From Spirochaetota bacterium (GTDB lineage Bacteria > Spirochaetota > Spirochaetia > Treponematales > UBA12059), in assembly GCA_003247225.1 (NCBI GenBank), contig QKAK01000136.1, positions 1 through 45,117 of the forward strand: a DNA stretch of 45,117 nucleotides, in the 5' to 3' direction. Made by a program: the position numbers and the translations under genes. Below the pieces are notes generated by a model. That model was given only the letters and a program-made list of their open reading frames with translations. It searched no databases and was not told the origin of the DNA. Shown here one piece after another: positions 1 to 8,444 of the stretch. The first letter of the stretch is position 1; the number at the start of each line of letters is the position of its first letter.

Positions 1-139
1 AGGCGAGGCACTTGAAGCGGCGGACCGCGCCGACGACGAGGGTGTCGTAGTAGCCTATCGGGATCCAGCGTCCCCAGTACTGGTCGCTTTGGTCGTGGTG
101 ATGGGCGCAACGCGGGTTCGGGCAGAAGGTCGGGATCAT
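1..139 (-). CDS. Zinc-ribbon transposase-like protein, N-terminal fragment
   Basis: The reverse strand opens at an ATG (139) preceded by a good Shine-Dalgarno (GGAGGTGCCGCC), and 46 codons are visible before the window ends. The translation starts MIPTFCPNPRCAHHH and reaches RRFKCLA. A CxxxxC pair followed about 35 residues later by FKC resembles the zinc-ribbon head of insertion-sequence transposases (CPNPxC ... RFxCxxC). Only the head is present, so the catalytic domain cannot be checked. It could instead be another zinc-ribbon protein. No inverted repeat is visible to mark an element end. Confidence 0.5.
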   Translation of the reverse strand, partial: MIPTFCPNPRCAHHHDQSDQYWGRWIPIGYYDTLVVGAVRRFKCLA

Positions 140-222
140 GGCGGCACCTCCGCCATGTTAATGCCTCTCCGAGCTCCGACGCTTGCGCCATCCCTCACAA
201 GGTTCGAGGAACTAAGTTCCGC

Positions 223-251
223 TTGCTCGCGCGAGCGCTCCCGGGTACACT
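223..251 (+). promoter_or_regulatory. Promoter of the EAL gene, leaderless type
   Basis: TTGCTC (223-228), 17 bases, then TACACT (246-251). The -10 ends six bases before the ATG at 258, so transcription would start at or next to the A of the start codon. No Shine-Dalgarno precedes the ATG, which agrees with leaderless translation. Confidence 0.65.
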
Positions 252-257
252 GTAGCG

Positions 258-2099
258 ATGGACGGCCAGGCAGGGCGCGCCGGCGAGACTCTCGACGGCG
301 CCGCGGATTTACTCGAAGTTGTGACGAACGCCGAACCGCTCGAAAGCATCCCGACCGCGCCGCTGACGGCGGATCGTACGCCGTCGAGCGCTGAACGCAT
401 GTCTATACGGCGCTACGAGGCGCTGTTCAAGGGACTCGTGCAGCACGCCTCTGACGTGGTGCTGATACTCGAGTCCGACGGCCGCGTGCGCTTCTGCGGG
501 CCGAGCGCCCGCTCGCTGCTCGGCTACGCGCCCGAGGAGATCGAGGGGCGGGACTTCTTCTCGCTCGTCGGCGAAGGCTTCGACACGGAGCAGCGCGCCA
601 TGTTCTCGTCGAACCTGGTAGCGGAGCACCCGACCTTCATGGCCGGATTCCCGATGCGCAAGGCCGACGGCACCGAGCTGCCGGTGGAGGCCGCCGCGTC
701 GAACTACCTGCGCAACCCGGAAATCGTCGGCGTCATCATGACGCTGCGCGACGTGTCCAGGCAGAAGAAGGCCGAGGAGCGGGCGCTGTTCTACGAGTAC
801 TTCGACCCGCTGACCAGGCTGCCGAACCGGGAGTCGTTCGTCCGCGACGTCGACCGGAACGTATCGATAGCGATGAACCGCGGCCGCGTCTTCGGCGTGA
901 TGGCGCTCGGGCTGGACCGCTTCAAGATGGTCAACGACATGTACGGCACGAAGACCGGCGACGAGGTGCTCAAGAGCGTGGCCGGCGCGCTACGTTCGTC
1001 GTTCCGGAACGACGACGTCGTCTCGCGATACCGCGGCGACAAGTTCCTGGCGCTGTTCCCGGACATCAAGTCGCAGGACCACATCAAGGAGATCATCGCC
1101 AAGGCGCGCGCGGCCTTCATCGACCCGATCCCGATCGGCCTGGGCCAGAAGCTCAACCTGTCCGCGTCGATGGGCGTCGCGTTCTTCCCGAACGACGGCA
1201 AGGACGCCGCCGAGCTGGTGCGCAACGCCGAGACGGCGCTGTACATGGCCAAGGAATCCGGCCGCGACGGCTACCGCCTGTTCGACGCGAGGCTGAACGG
1301 CGAGATCATCGAGCGCCAGCGCATCGAGAGCGACCTAGGCCAGGCCATAGGGGAGCGTCGCTTCGAGCCGTTCTTCCAGCCCAAGGTCGACCGCTCGGGC
1401 TTCATCGTCGGCGCGGAGGCCCTCGTACGCTGGCGCATGCCGAACGGCGAGACCAAGAACCCGTCCGAGTTCATCGACGTCGCGGAGCGGTCGGGCAACA
1501 TCGACCGTATCGGCTCGATGATCATCATGAAGACCTGCGAGCTCGCGGCCTCCTGGTCCGCGGCGGGCCTCCCGGACATCCCGATATCGATCAACCTGTC
1601 GCCGCGGCAGTTCGGCCAGGAGTTCCTGGTCGACGACATAACCGCGATTATCGAGTCGACCGGCGTCGACCCGCGGCGGCTCGAATTCGAGATCACCGAG
1701 AGCGGCATCATGACCAACGAGCGCGAGAGCATACGCAAGCTGCTCGAGCTCAAGGCGCTCGGAGCCGCCATCTCGATAGACGACTTCGGCACCGGCTACT
1801 CGTCGTTCTCGAAGCTCAAGGACTACCCCGTGGACACGGTCAAGATGGACAAGTCGTTCATAGACCCGCTGCCGCACGACAAGAAGGCGTCGATCATCGC
1901 GTCGGCCATCGTCGACATGGCCCACACGCTGAGCTTCAGCGTCGTAGCCGAGGGCGTCGAGACGCTGGACCAGATGGCCTTCCTCGACACGATATTCTGC
2001 GACCAGTACCAAGGGTACCTATTCTCGAGGCCCGTCCCGCAGGACGAATTCAGGCGCATGCTGGCCGCCGGCGCGGCGCTGCTGCCGAGCGGCGCGTAG
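258..2099 (+). CDS. PAS-GGDEF-EAL cyclic di-GMP phosphodiesterase
   Basis: Cytoplasmic second-messenger protein of 613 residues with no signal peptide or membrane segment. Residues about 50-165 form a PAS sensor domain (LILESDGRVRF, LLGYAPEEIEG), followed by GGDEF (about 185-345) and EAL (about 365-605). The EAL domain keeps its signature residues: EALVRW at 387, NLSPRQF, EITESG, DDFGTGYSS, the KMDKSF lysine and EGVET. It should therefore hydrolyse c-di-GMP. The GGDEF signature is RGDKF (259-263) rather than GGDEF, so cyclase activity is unlikely; the domain may bind GTP or be structural. The ATG at 258 is chosen because a promoter ends six bases upstream. A 20-base gap links it to the PAP2 gene. 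Confidence 0.93.
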   Translation: MDGQAGRAGETLDGAADLLEVVTNAEPLESIPTAPLTADRTPSSAERMSIRRYEALFKGLVQHASDVVLILESDGRVRFCGPSARSLLGYAPEEIEGRDFFSLVGEGFDTEQRAMFSSNLVAEHPTFMAGFPMRKADGTELPVEAAASNYLRNPEIVGVIMTLRDVSRQKKAEERALFYEYFDPLTRLPNRESFVRDVDRNVSIAMNRGRVFGVMALGLDRFKMVNDMYGTKTGDEVLKSVAGALRSSFRNDDVVSRYRGDKFLALFPDIKSQDHIKEIIAKARAAFIDPIPIGLGQKLNLSASMGVAFFPNDGKDAAELVRNAETALYMAKESGRDGYRLFDARLNGEIIERQRIESDLGQAIGERRFEPFFQPKVDRSGFIVGAEALVRWRMPNGETKNPSEFIDVAERSGNIDRIGSMIIMKTCELAASWSAAGLPDIPISINLSPRQFGQEFLVDDITAIIESTGVDPRRLEFEITESGIMTNERESIRKLLELKALGAAISIDDFGTGYSSFSKLKDYPVDTVKMDKSFIDPLPHDKKASIIASAIVDMAHTLSFSVVAEGVETLDQMAFLDTIFCDQYQGYLFSRPVPQDEFRRMLAAGAALLPSGA

Positions 2100-2119
2100 A
2101 GCGAAGAGAGGAGCTAACG

Positions 2120-3016
2120 ATGGAAGGCGTCTTGGAGTGGGGAGTCGAGGTCATCCGGGCCATCCAGACCGTCGCGAGCCCGGGCCTGACCGCGGTCATG
2201 CGCGCGCTGACCCTGATGGGGTCCGAGTATTTCTACCTGATCTTCCTGCCGATCCTGTTCTGGTGCGTCGACGAGCGCTACGGGGCCCGCTTCGGGCTGG
2301 TCTTCCTGCTGTCGAGCTTCGTCAACGGCTGGCTCAAGGTGGTCTTCGCCCAGCCGCGGCCGTACCACCTCGATCCGTCGGTCGGCATGGGCTCCGAGTC
2401 GAGCTACGGGCTGCCTTCCGGGCACTCCCAGGGCTCGGCCACCTTCTGGGGGCTCCTCGCGCCGAGGATACGCAGGCCCTGGGGCCTCGTCCTCGCCGTG
2501 TTCATGCCGATCCTGATCGGCTTCACCAGGCTGTACCTCGGCGTCCACTTCCCCACCGACGTGTTCCTGGGCCTGGCGCTCGGCTGGGCCTTCGCGATAG
2601 CGGGCATAGTCCTCGGCGACCGTGCCGCCAGGCTGCTGGCCTCCTGGAACGTGCGCGTCAGGATACTCCTGGCCGCGGCAGCCGCGCTCGCGATGAACGC
2701 GCTCCATATGGAGGACACGAGCGTCTCGGGCATCTTCTTCGGCACGGCCGTCGGCGCCTGCTTCCTGTTCGACCGGCTGCGCTTCGACGCGTCGTCCGGC
2801 GGCTTCGGCCAGAAGGCGCTGCGCCTGGCGGTCGGCCTCGCCGGCGTCGCCGCCATCTACTTCGGGGTCAAGCTGGTCGCGCCGGGCTCGGGCGAGCCGC
2901 TGTACGCGCTGTTCCGCTTCGTACGCTACGCCCTCGTCGGGGCCTGGGTCTCGTACGGCGCGCCCTGGGCCTTCATGCGGCTCAAGCTGGCCGGCGCCAG
3001 GCCGGCGGAGGGCTGA
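2120..3016 (+). CDS. PAP2-family membrane phosphatase
   Basis: Integral membrane protein of 298 residues with several hydrophobic helices. It carries the three PAP2 motifs: K-x6-RP (KVVFAQPRP), PSGH (LPSGHSQGSATF) and the R-x5-H-x3-D motif (TRLYLGVHFPTD). Family members remove phosphate from lipid phosphates such as undecaprenyl pyrophosphate or phosphatidic acid; the substrate cannot be told from sequence. The start is set by a strong Shine-Dalgarno (GAGAGGAG) ahead of ATG. The second half, with additional hydrophobic helices, extends beyond the catalytic core. It lies 20 bases after the EAL gene and 3 bases before the molybdenum hydroxylase gene, so it is probably co-transcribed with both. 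Confidence 0.92.
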   Translation: MEGVLEWGVEVIRAIQTVASPGLTAVMRALTLMGSEYFYLIFLPILFWCVDERYGARFGLVFLLSSFVNGWLKVVFAQPRPYHLDPSVGMGSESSYGLPSGHSQGSATFWGLLAPRIRRPWGLVLAVFMPILIGFTRLYLGVHFPTDVFLGLALGWAFAIAGIVLGDRAARLLASWNVRVRILLAAAAALAMNALHMEDTSVSGIFFGTAVGACFLFDRLRFDASSGGFGQKALRLAVGLAGVAAIYFGVKLVAPGSGEPLYALFRFVRYALVGAWVSYGAPWAFMRLKLAGARPAEG

Positions 3017-3019
3017 TCG

Positions 3020-5287
3020 ATGAGGCCTAACGCCGCCTTCCGCAACGACGCGCGCGCCAAGGTTACCGGGCGCGCCACCTACGCCGACGACATATCGATA
3101 GCGGGCATGCTCCACGCCGCGCCGGTATACGCCGACTACGTCTCCGCCAGGGACCTGGTCGTGGACGCGTCCGAGGCGCTCGCCAGCCCCGGCTGCGTAC
3201 GGGTGATCACCGCGGCCGACGTGCCCGGTACCGCCTGTTACGGGCAGATCGAGAAGGACTACCCGATTTTCTGCTCCGGCCGCGTGCGCTCCTACGGCGA
3301 CGTGTGCGCCCTCGTCGTAGCCGAGACCAGGTCCGCCGCCAAGGCCGCCGCCGCCCTCGTAAAGGTCGCGGCCACGCCGGTCAAGCCGGTGCTGACGATC
3401 GACGAGGCCCTGGAGCCCGGCGCGCCCGTCGTGCCGTCCTACGGCGACACGAACGTCGTCACGCACCACCGCCTGAGGCACGGCGACCCCGACCCGGTAT
3501 TCGAGGCGTGCGAACTGGTGCTGGAGGAGGAATTCACCACCCAGGCGATCGAGCACGCGTACATGGAACCGGAGACGGCCGTCTGCGTGCCGCGCTCCGA
3601 CGGCGTGGTCGAGGTCTACGGCAGCATGCAGCACCCGTTCAGCACCAGGCGCTTCGTCGCCGCGCTGCTCGGCGAGCCGCTGTCCAACGTCGAGGTCTAC
3701 ACGATAGCGGTCGGGGGCGGCTTCGGCGGCAAGGACGACACAGCCGCCGCCGTCTGCGCCCGCGCGGCCCTGGCCGCCCGCCTGACCGGCCGGCCGGTCA
3801 AGCTGCGCTACGACCGCGAGTGGTCGTTCCGAGAGAGCTACAAGCGCCATCCGTACCGCATGCGCTACAAGGTAGGCGTATCGAGCGAGGGCCGCGTCCT
3901 CGCGGTCAGGGCGACGATGCACGCCGACTCCGGCGCCTACCTGTCGGTGACGCCCTGGGTCACCTGGCGCTCCACGGCCCAGTGCTTCGGCCCCTACGTC
4001 GTCGACGACATCCACGCCGACGTCTACGGCGTAGCGACGAACAACGTGTTCACCGGGGCCATGCGCGGCTTCGGCGCCCCGCAGGTCAACTTCGCGGTCG
4101 AGCAGCTGATGGACATGGCCGCGCACGAGCTCAAGATCCACCCGCTCGGCATGCGCCGCATCAACATGGTCAAGCAGGACTCGGTCACCGTCACGGGCCA
4201 GCGGCTCGACGGCCACGTCGTCAGCATGGAGGACGTGATGAACCGCGTCGTCCACGAGATAGGCTACCGCAAGAAGTACGAGCACTGCTCGTTCGGGAAG
4301 CCGGCGGCCGAGGGCTCCGACGAGCTGTACGGCATAGGCCTGGCGATCAGCTACCGCGGCGCGTCGCTCGGCGCCGAGGGCATGGACTTCTGCTCCTGCA
4401 TCATCAACGGCCAGTACGACGGCTCGATACTGCTAGAGACGGGCATCCACGAGAACGGCCAGGGCGCCGAGTCGGCGATGACGCTGATCCTCGCCGACGA
4501 GCTGGGCGTCGACCTCGGCCGCGTCCGCTACAAGCGCTCGTCGACCAGCTCGATCCCGGACTCGGGCACCACCGTCGCCACGCGCGGCACCGTCATGGGC
4601 GGCTCCGCGGTCGTGGTCGCCGCCGGGCAGTACCGCGATCTGCTGTCGCGCCACCTGGCCGACCGCCTGCGCTGCAGGCCAGAGGACGTCACCTTCCACG
4701 ACGACAAGATATGGGGCCTGAACTACGAGTACAGCCTGACCTGGGAGGAGGCGATGCGCGAGCTGTTCCTGCAGCGCGTCACCCCCTACGCCTTCGGCAC
4801 CTTCCAGGCGCCGCCGGTGAGCTGGGACGACACCACCGGCCAGGGCGACGCGTACTTCACCTACGTCTACTCGTGCCAGGCGGTCGAGCTGACGGTCGAC
4901 CGGAAGACCGGGAAGATACGGCTCCTGAACGTCGTGGCCGGCCACGACATCGGCAAGGCGGTCAACAGGGCGCTGCTGCTCGGCCAGGTGTACGGCGGCG
5001 TGACCCAGGGCGTCGGCATGGCGCTGATGGAGGACTTCGCCTACGAGGACGGCAGGCCCGCCTGCGAGAACTTCGACAAGTACCTCCTGCCCAGGGCGAC
5101 CGACCTGCCGGAGATGACCGGGGTCATCATAGAGAACCGCGATCCCAACTCCCTGACCGGCGCCAAGGGCATCGGCGAGCCGGCGCTGGAGCTGATAGCC
5201 CCGGCGATCGCGAACGCGGTGTTCAACGCCACCGGCGTGCGCTGCCGCGACCTGCCGATACGACTGAGACCGGAGGACCTCGCGTGA
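3020..5287 (+). CDS. Molybdenum hydroxylase large (Moco-binding) subunit, xanthine dehydrogenase family
   Basis: Cytoplasmic Moco-binding subunit of 755 residues. The N-terminal part (about 10-120) is the a/b-hammerhead domain (VTGRATYADD). The rest is the Moco-binding domain, with GGGFGGKDD, MRGFGAPQ, the GQG loop (HENGQGAES) and the catalytic glutamate E720 in GAKGIGEPALE. Members hydroxylate purines, aldehydes or N-heterocycles at carbon using water. Start: ATG with GGAGGG upstream, 3 bases after the PAP2 stop. Its end overlaps the iron-sulfur subunit by GTGA. No FAD subunit lies nearby, as in aldehyde-oxidoreductase-like enzymes that pass electrons straight to a carrier. The substrate is unknown; xanthine dehydrogenase is only the family label. 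Confidence 0.93.
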   Translation: MRPNAAFRNDARAKVTGRATYADDISIAGMLHAAPVYADYVSARDLVVDASEALASPGCVRVITAADVPGTACYGQIEKDYPIFCSGRVRSYGDVCALVVAETRSAAKAAAALVKVAATPVKPVLTIDEALEPGAPVVPSYGDTNVVTHHRLRHGDPDPVFEACELVLEEEFTTQAIEHAYMEPETAVCVPRSDGVVEVYGSMQHPFSTRRFVAALLGEPLSNVEVYTIAVGGGFGGKDDTAAAVCARAALAARLTGRPVKLRYDREWSFRESYKRHPYRMRYKVGVSSEGRVLAVRATMHADSGAYLSVTPWVTWRSTAQCFGPYVVDDIHADVYGVATNNVFTGAMRGFGAPQVNFAVEQLMDMAAHELKIHPLGMRRINMVKQDSVTVTGQRLDGHVVSMEDVMNRVVHEIGYRKKYEHCSFGKPAAEGSDELYGIGLAISYRGASLGAEGMDFCSCIINGQYDGSILLETGIHENGQGAESAMTLILADELGVDLGRVRYKRSSTSSIPDSGTTVATRGTVMGGSAVVVAAGQYRDLLSRHLADRLRCRPEDVTFHDDKIWGLNYEYSLTWEEAMRELFLQRVTPYAFGTFQAPPVSWDDTTGQGDAYFTYVYSCQAVELTVDRKTGKIRLLNVVAGHDIGKAVNRALLLGQVYGGVTQGVGMALMEDFAYEDGRPACENFDKYLLPRATDLPEMTGVIIENRDPNSLTGAKGIGEPALELIAPAIANAVFNATGVRCRDLPIRLRPEDLA

Positions 5288-5790
5288 ACCAGATAACCAT
5301 CAACGGCGCCCCGTACGGCGTCGCCGACGACGATCTCGAGCTGTCGCTCCTCGAGTACCTGCGCGAGCGCCGCTTCCTGACGGGCACCAAGAACGGCTGC
5401 GAGAGGGGCCTCTGCGGCTCGTGCACCGTCATCGTCGACGGCAAGGCGCTGCGCTCCTGCAGGACCCCGGTGGAGAAGGCGATAGGCAAGTCGGTGGTAA
5501 CCATCGAGGGCATGGAAGGCCCGGGAGGCGAGCCGCACCCGATCCAGAAGGCCTTCATGGACGCCGGCGCCATCCAGTGCGGCTTCTGCACGCCCGGCAT
5601 GGTGATGAGCGCCTACGCCCTGTTGCTGCGCGACCCCGACCCGAGCCGCGACGAGATCCGCAAGGCCCTCAAGGGCAACCTCTGCCGCTGCACCGGCTAT
5701 CAGCAGATCGTCGACGCGGTCAGTCTGGCCGCCAAGGTCATGCGCGAGCAGGCGCTGCCCGTCGAGGCGGGCTGCCTACGGAAACGGTAG
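5284..5790 (+). CDS. Molybdenum hydroxylase [2Fe-2S] subunit
   Basis: Small electron-transfer subunit of 168 residues. The N-terminal plant-type [2Fe-2S] domain has NGCERGLCGSC and a further Cys in LRSC. The C-terminal domain holds the second cluster (CGFCTPG and LCRCTGYQ). It passes electrons from the molybdenum site of the preceding subunit to an outside acceptor. The GTG start (5284) overlaps the upstream stop as GTGA, giving translational coupling; the frame stays open far upstream, but those codons are a shadow of the large subunit. The gene order, large subunit before small, is the reverse of many xdh operons. Its last 15 bases overlap the end of the convergent ApbE gene. Confidence 0.94.
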   Translation: MNQITINGAPYGVADDDLELSLLEYLRERRFLTGTKNGCERGLCGSCTVIVDGKALRSCRTPVEKAIGKSVVTIEGMEGPGGEPHPIQKAFMDAGAIQCGFCTPGMVMSAYALLLRDPDPSRDEIRKALKGNLCRCTGYQQIVDAVSLAAKVMREQALPVEAGCLRKR

Positions 5791-6822
5791 CGGCGTCAGG
5801 GCGAACGCCGGGTTGTCCAGCTTGAACACCGCCCCGGCGCCCGAGCTCAGGTAGACGCGCTTATCCTCGTCGATGAAGACGGCCTCCACGTGGCCGAGCG
5901 TCTCGACGAGGGCCATGCCGCGCTCCAGGCCCAGGGAGAACAGCGTCGTCGATAGGCCGTCGGCGTCGATCGACGACGAGCTGATCACCGTGACCGACGC
6001 GAGGCCGTTCCGTACCGGATAGCCGGTGGCCGGATCCAGGATATGGTGGTAATGCTCGCCGTCGTCCCCGATGAAATAGCGCTCGTATACGCCGCTCGTC
6101 ACGACCGTAGCGCCGCCCTCGAGCTCGGCGACGCCGATGCGGGCGCCGCGGTCGTCGAACGGGTCCTGGATGCCTATGCGCCACGGCGAGCCGTCCGGCT
6201 TCTTACCGACCACCTTGACGTTGCCGCCGAGGTCGATGACCGCGGCCTTGACCCGGTGCTCGAGGAGTATCCTGGCCGCCTCGTCGGCGGCGTAGCCCTT
6301 GGCTATGGCGCCGAGGTCGAGCAGCATGCCGGCGCGCCGTAGGAAAACGGTGCCGGCCGCGTCGTCCGCCGCGACCGCAGAAGCGTCGACGAGGGGCAGG
6401 GCCGCGGCTATCTCCTCCGGGGACGGGACCCGCTCGCCGTCCATGCCGATGTTCCACAGCTTGACTACGGGGCCGATGGTCGGGTCGAAGGCGCCTCCCG
6501 ACAGGGCCGAGTACGACAACGCCTTGCCGAGCACGTAGCGGACGTCGTCCGGCGCGGCTACCGGGGCGACCCCGGCGCCGGCGTTGATCGCGGCGACGAC
6601 GGTGCCATCGGCGTTGGCGCTCATCGTCGCCTCTATGCCGCGCAGCCGCTCGAACACGGCGTCGAGGGCGCCGCGGTCCCCGCCGTCGAGTATGCGCACC
6701 GAGCACACGGTGCCCAGCACGAGGTCCGCGCGGTCGCGCGGCGGCTCGGCGCACGATACGGCGACGATAGCGCATAGCGCCGCGGCGGCTAAGCGAGCCG
6801 GCCGGCTAGTCGTTCTGCTCAT
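5776..6822 (-). CDS. apbE: ApbE-type FAD:protein FMN transferase, lipoprotein
   Basis: Protein of 348 residues that attaches FMN covalently to threonine/serine of exported redox proteins such as RnfG/NqrC. The N-terminus is a lipoprotein signal with lipobox AVSC, so it is probably membrane-anchored facing the periplasm. Typical ApbE features are INAGAG, AIAKGYAADEAA, VIDLGGNVKVVG, GIQDP and the HILDPATGYPV segment with a downstream Asp (SIDADGLSTTLF). The start ATG (6822) has GGAGG seven bases upstream; the frame is open further up without support. It follows the metallo-hydrolase gene after 16 bases, probably in one transcript. No target flavoprotein is in the window. Confidence 0.92.
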   Translation of the reverse strand: MSRTTSRPARLAAAALCAIVAVSCAEPPRDRADLVLGTVCSVRILDGGDRGALDAVFERLRGIEATMSANADGTVVAAINAGAGVAPVAAPDDVRYVLGKALSYSALSGGAFDPTIGPVVKLWNIGMDGERVPSPEEIAAALPLVDASAVAADDAAGTVFLRRAGMLLDLGAIAKGYAADEAARILLEHRVKAAVIDLGGNVKVVGKKPDGSPWRIGIQDPFDDRGARIGVAELEGGATVVTSGVYERYFIGDDGEHYHHILDPATGYPVRNGLASVTVISSSSIDADGLSTTLFSLGLERGMALVETLGHVEAVFIDEDKRVYLSSGAGAVFKLDNPAFALTPLPFP

Positions 6823-6838
6823 CCTATATCCTCCGGGT

Positions 6839-7504
6839 TCAGGAGTAGTAGCGTTTCTCGCGGCCGATCGTCGTCGGCTCGCCATGGCCCGGCCAGACGC
6901 GCACGGCGTCGTGCAGGGGGCACAGCCTCTCCCTGATCGAGTGCACGATGGCCGCCTCGTCCGAGTCGAAGTTGTCGGTGCGGCCGCGGCCGTCGCGGAA
7001 CAGCGTGTCGCCGGCCAAGAGCGAAGAGCCGCCCTCGACCAGGAAGCACGACGAGCCGCGCGTATGGCCGGGCGTGTGGATCGCGACCGCGTCCAGGCCC
7101 GGGAAGGCGAAGCCGTCGCCGTAGTACTCGTCGGCCTCCGGGATAGGCACCCATTGCTTGCGCATGAAGCCCATCGCGCCGATGCCGGAGAACACGCGCT
7201 CGTTCGTCTCCCTGGCCCTCGCGCCGAAGTAGTCGCGGTCGGCCTCCGGCGCGTAGGTGCGGACGGGAATCCCGGCCGCGGCCAGGGCGGCGACCAGGCC
7301 GGGCATCGCGGCGACGTGGTCCAGGTGGCCGTGGGTCAGCGCGACGGCCACCCGGTCCGCTCCGCTCCGCTCGACGGCCGCGAGGACCTCGGCCGCCAGG
7401 CGCTCGGGCTCGGCGCCCGGGTCGACGACAAATAGCGGAGTCCCTGGATTCTCGACGATATAGACGTTTTCCCCTATGGGGCCTACACTCATGCTTCGGA
7501 TCAT
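6839..7504 (-). CDS. Metallo-beta-lactamase-fold hydrolase (glyoxalase II-like)
   Basis: Cytoplasmic hydrolase of 221 residues. The zinc motif is THGHLDH, followed by the third metal His in TPGHTRGSS, the bridging Asp in AGDTLFRDGRGRTDNF and the last His in WPGHGEPT. This arrangement matches hydroxyacylglutathione hydrolase-like thioester hydrolases; the true substrate is unknown. The start is ATG 7504 because a good promoter ends eight bases upstream; a second ATG (7492) sits just inside. It heads a two-gene transcript with apbE and is divergent from the membrane protein at 7557. Confidence 0.9.
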   Translation of the reverse strand: MIRSMSVGPIGENVYIVENPGTPLFVVDPGAEPERLAAEVLAAVERSGADRVAVALTHGHLDHVAAMPGLVAALAAAGIPVRTYAPEADRDYFGARARETNERVFSGIGAMGFMRKQWVPIPEADEYYGDGFAFPGLDAVAIHTPGHTRGSSCFLVEGGSSLLAGDTLFRDGRGRTDNFDSDEAAIVHSIRERLCPLHDAVRVWPGHGEPTTIGREKRYYS

Positions 7505-7512
7505 GCCCGGCA

Positions 7513-7541
7513 ATACTACCGGCCGGGCGCCATGATGACAA
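7513..7541 (-). promoter_or_regulatory. Promoter of the metallo-hydrolase/apbE transcript
   Basis: Read on the reverse strand: TTGTCA (7541-7536), 17 bases, TAGTAT (7518-7513), then eight bases to ATG 7504. This again predicts a leaderless or nearly leaderless mRNA. Confidence 0.6.
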
Positions 7542-7556
7542 GCGGAGCGTTGCCCG

Positions 7557-8444
7557 ATGTTCGTACCGGTGACCCTGGCCATCCTGGCCGCCATAGTCTT
7601 CTACGCGCTCGTACCGATAGCCGGCGCCTTCGTCGTACGGCAGCAATGGCGGCTCTTCAGGAAGGCGGTCGCCGCGGCCGCGGCGCTGCCCGGGCTGGAC
7701 TCGGGCTCCGTCTCCCGCTCGAGGGTCAGGCTCGGCCGCGTCCGCGCGATGGGAGAAGTCGACGCGATCAGCGGCCTGGACGAGCTATGGATACGCTGCG
7801 AAGGCGTCACCTGCGCGGTCGACCTGAAGGACGCGTGGGTATACCTGCTCGTCGGCAGGTCGGGCGACGACGCGGTGGAACGACGGCGATGGAGCGACCT
7901 TCGGTCGATAACGCCGGGATCCAGGGCCTTCGTAGCCGGCGAGGCCGAGATGCGCGACGGCCGGATCGTCGTGGCCCAGCGGGACCGGTCGCCGACGCTG
8001 GTGATCCTGCACGACGGAGACGACGACGGGCTCGTCAGGCGGGCGATCTGGGCCGGCCGCCACGAGAACGAGTACTGGAACCCGGCGACCCAGGTCTCGC
8101 TGGCCCTCGGGGCGGCGACGATGAGCGCGATCGTGCCGTTCGCCCTGCCCGGCAGGATGCCGGCCCTGATCGGCGCGCTGACGCTTACCGCGGCCTTCTC
8201 GCCGCTGCTGCCGCTGCTCCCTCCCGGCGTGGTCGGGTTCTTCGCGTATAGGCGATTCTGGAAACGCGCGCGCTACTGCCGCGCCAGGCGGGACATGGGA
8301 CGGCTCGACGACCCGGCCGGCGCCGAGACGGATCTCTGGCGCCGGAGGGCCGGGGCGGCGACGCTCGCCAGCGCGCTCGCCTTCGCGGGCTCGCTGGCGG
8401 TCAACGGGTGGCTTATCGTCGCGGCGCTCAGGCGCCTGCTGTAG
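7557..8444 (+). CDS. Hypothetical membrane protein
   Basis: Protein of 295 residues, not recognised. A hydrophobic N-terminal helix (residues about 3-25) is followed by a soluble stretch of about 150 residues. Three more hydrophobic segments follow: near 180-200 (ALGAATMSAIVPFALPG), near 205-230, and at the C-terminus (TLASALAFAGSLAVNGWLIVA). The soluble part has an alternating beta-like pattern (DELWIRCEGVTCAVDL, VYLLVGRSGDDA) and may be a small OB-like domain facing one side of the membrane. The start is ATG with GGAG nine bases upstream. It is divergent from the metallo-hydrolase gene, and its last 17 bases overlap the next gene tail to tail. Confidence 0.75.
   Translation: MFVPVTLAILAAIVFYALVPIAGAFVVRQQWRLFRKAVAAAAALPGLDSGSVSRSRVRLGRVRAMGEVDAISGLDELWIRCEGVTCAVDLKDAWVYLLVGRSGDDAVERRRWSDLRSITPGSRAFVAGEAEMRDGRIVVAQRDRSPTLVILHDGDDDGLVRRAIWAGRHENEYWNPATQVSLALGAATMSAIVPFALPGRMPALIGALTLTAAFSPLLPLLPPGVVGFFAYRRFWKRARYCRARRDMGRLDDPAGAETDLWRRRAGAATLASALAFAGSLAVNGWLIVAALRRLL

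Noticed and set aside
2114-4285. A 723-codon open frame on the reverse strand across the PAP2 and molybdenum hydroxylase genes
   Set aside because: It is antisense to two genes with clear motifs, its product is Asp/Arg/Val/His-rich without domains, and such frames are common in G+C-rich DNA.
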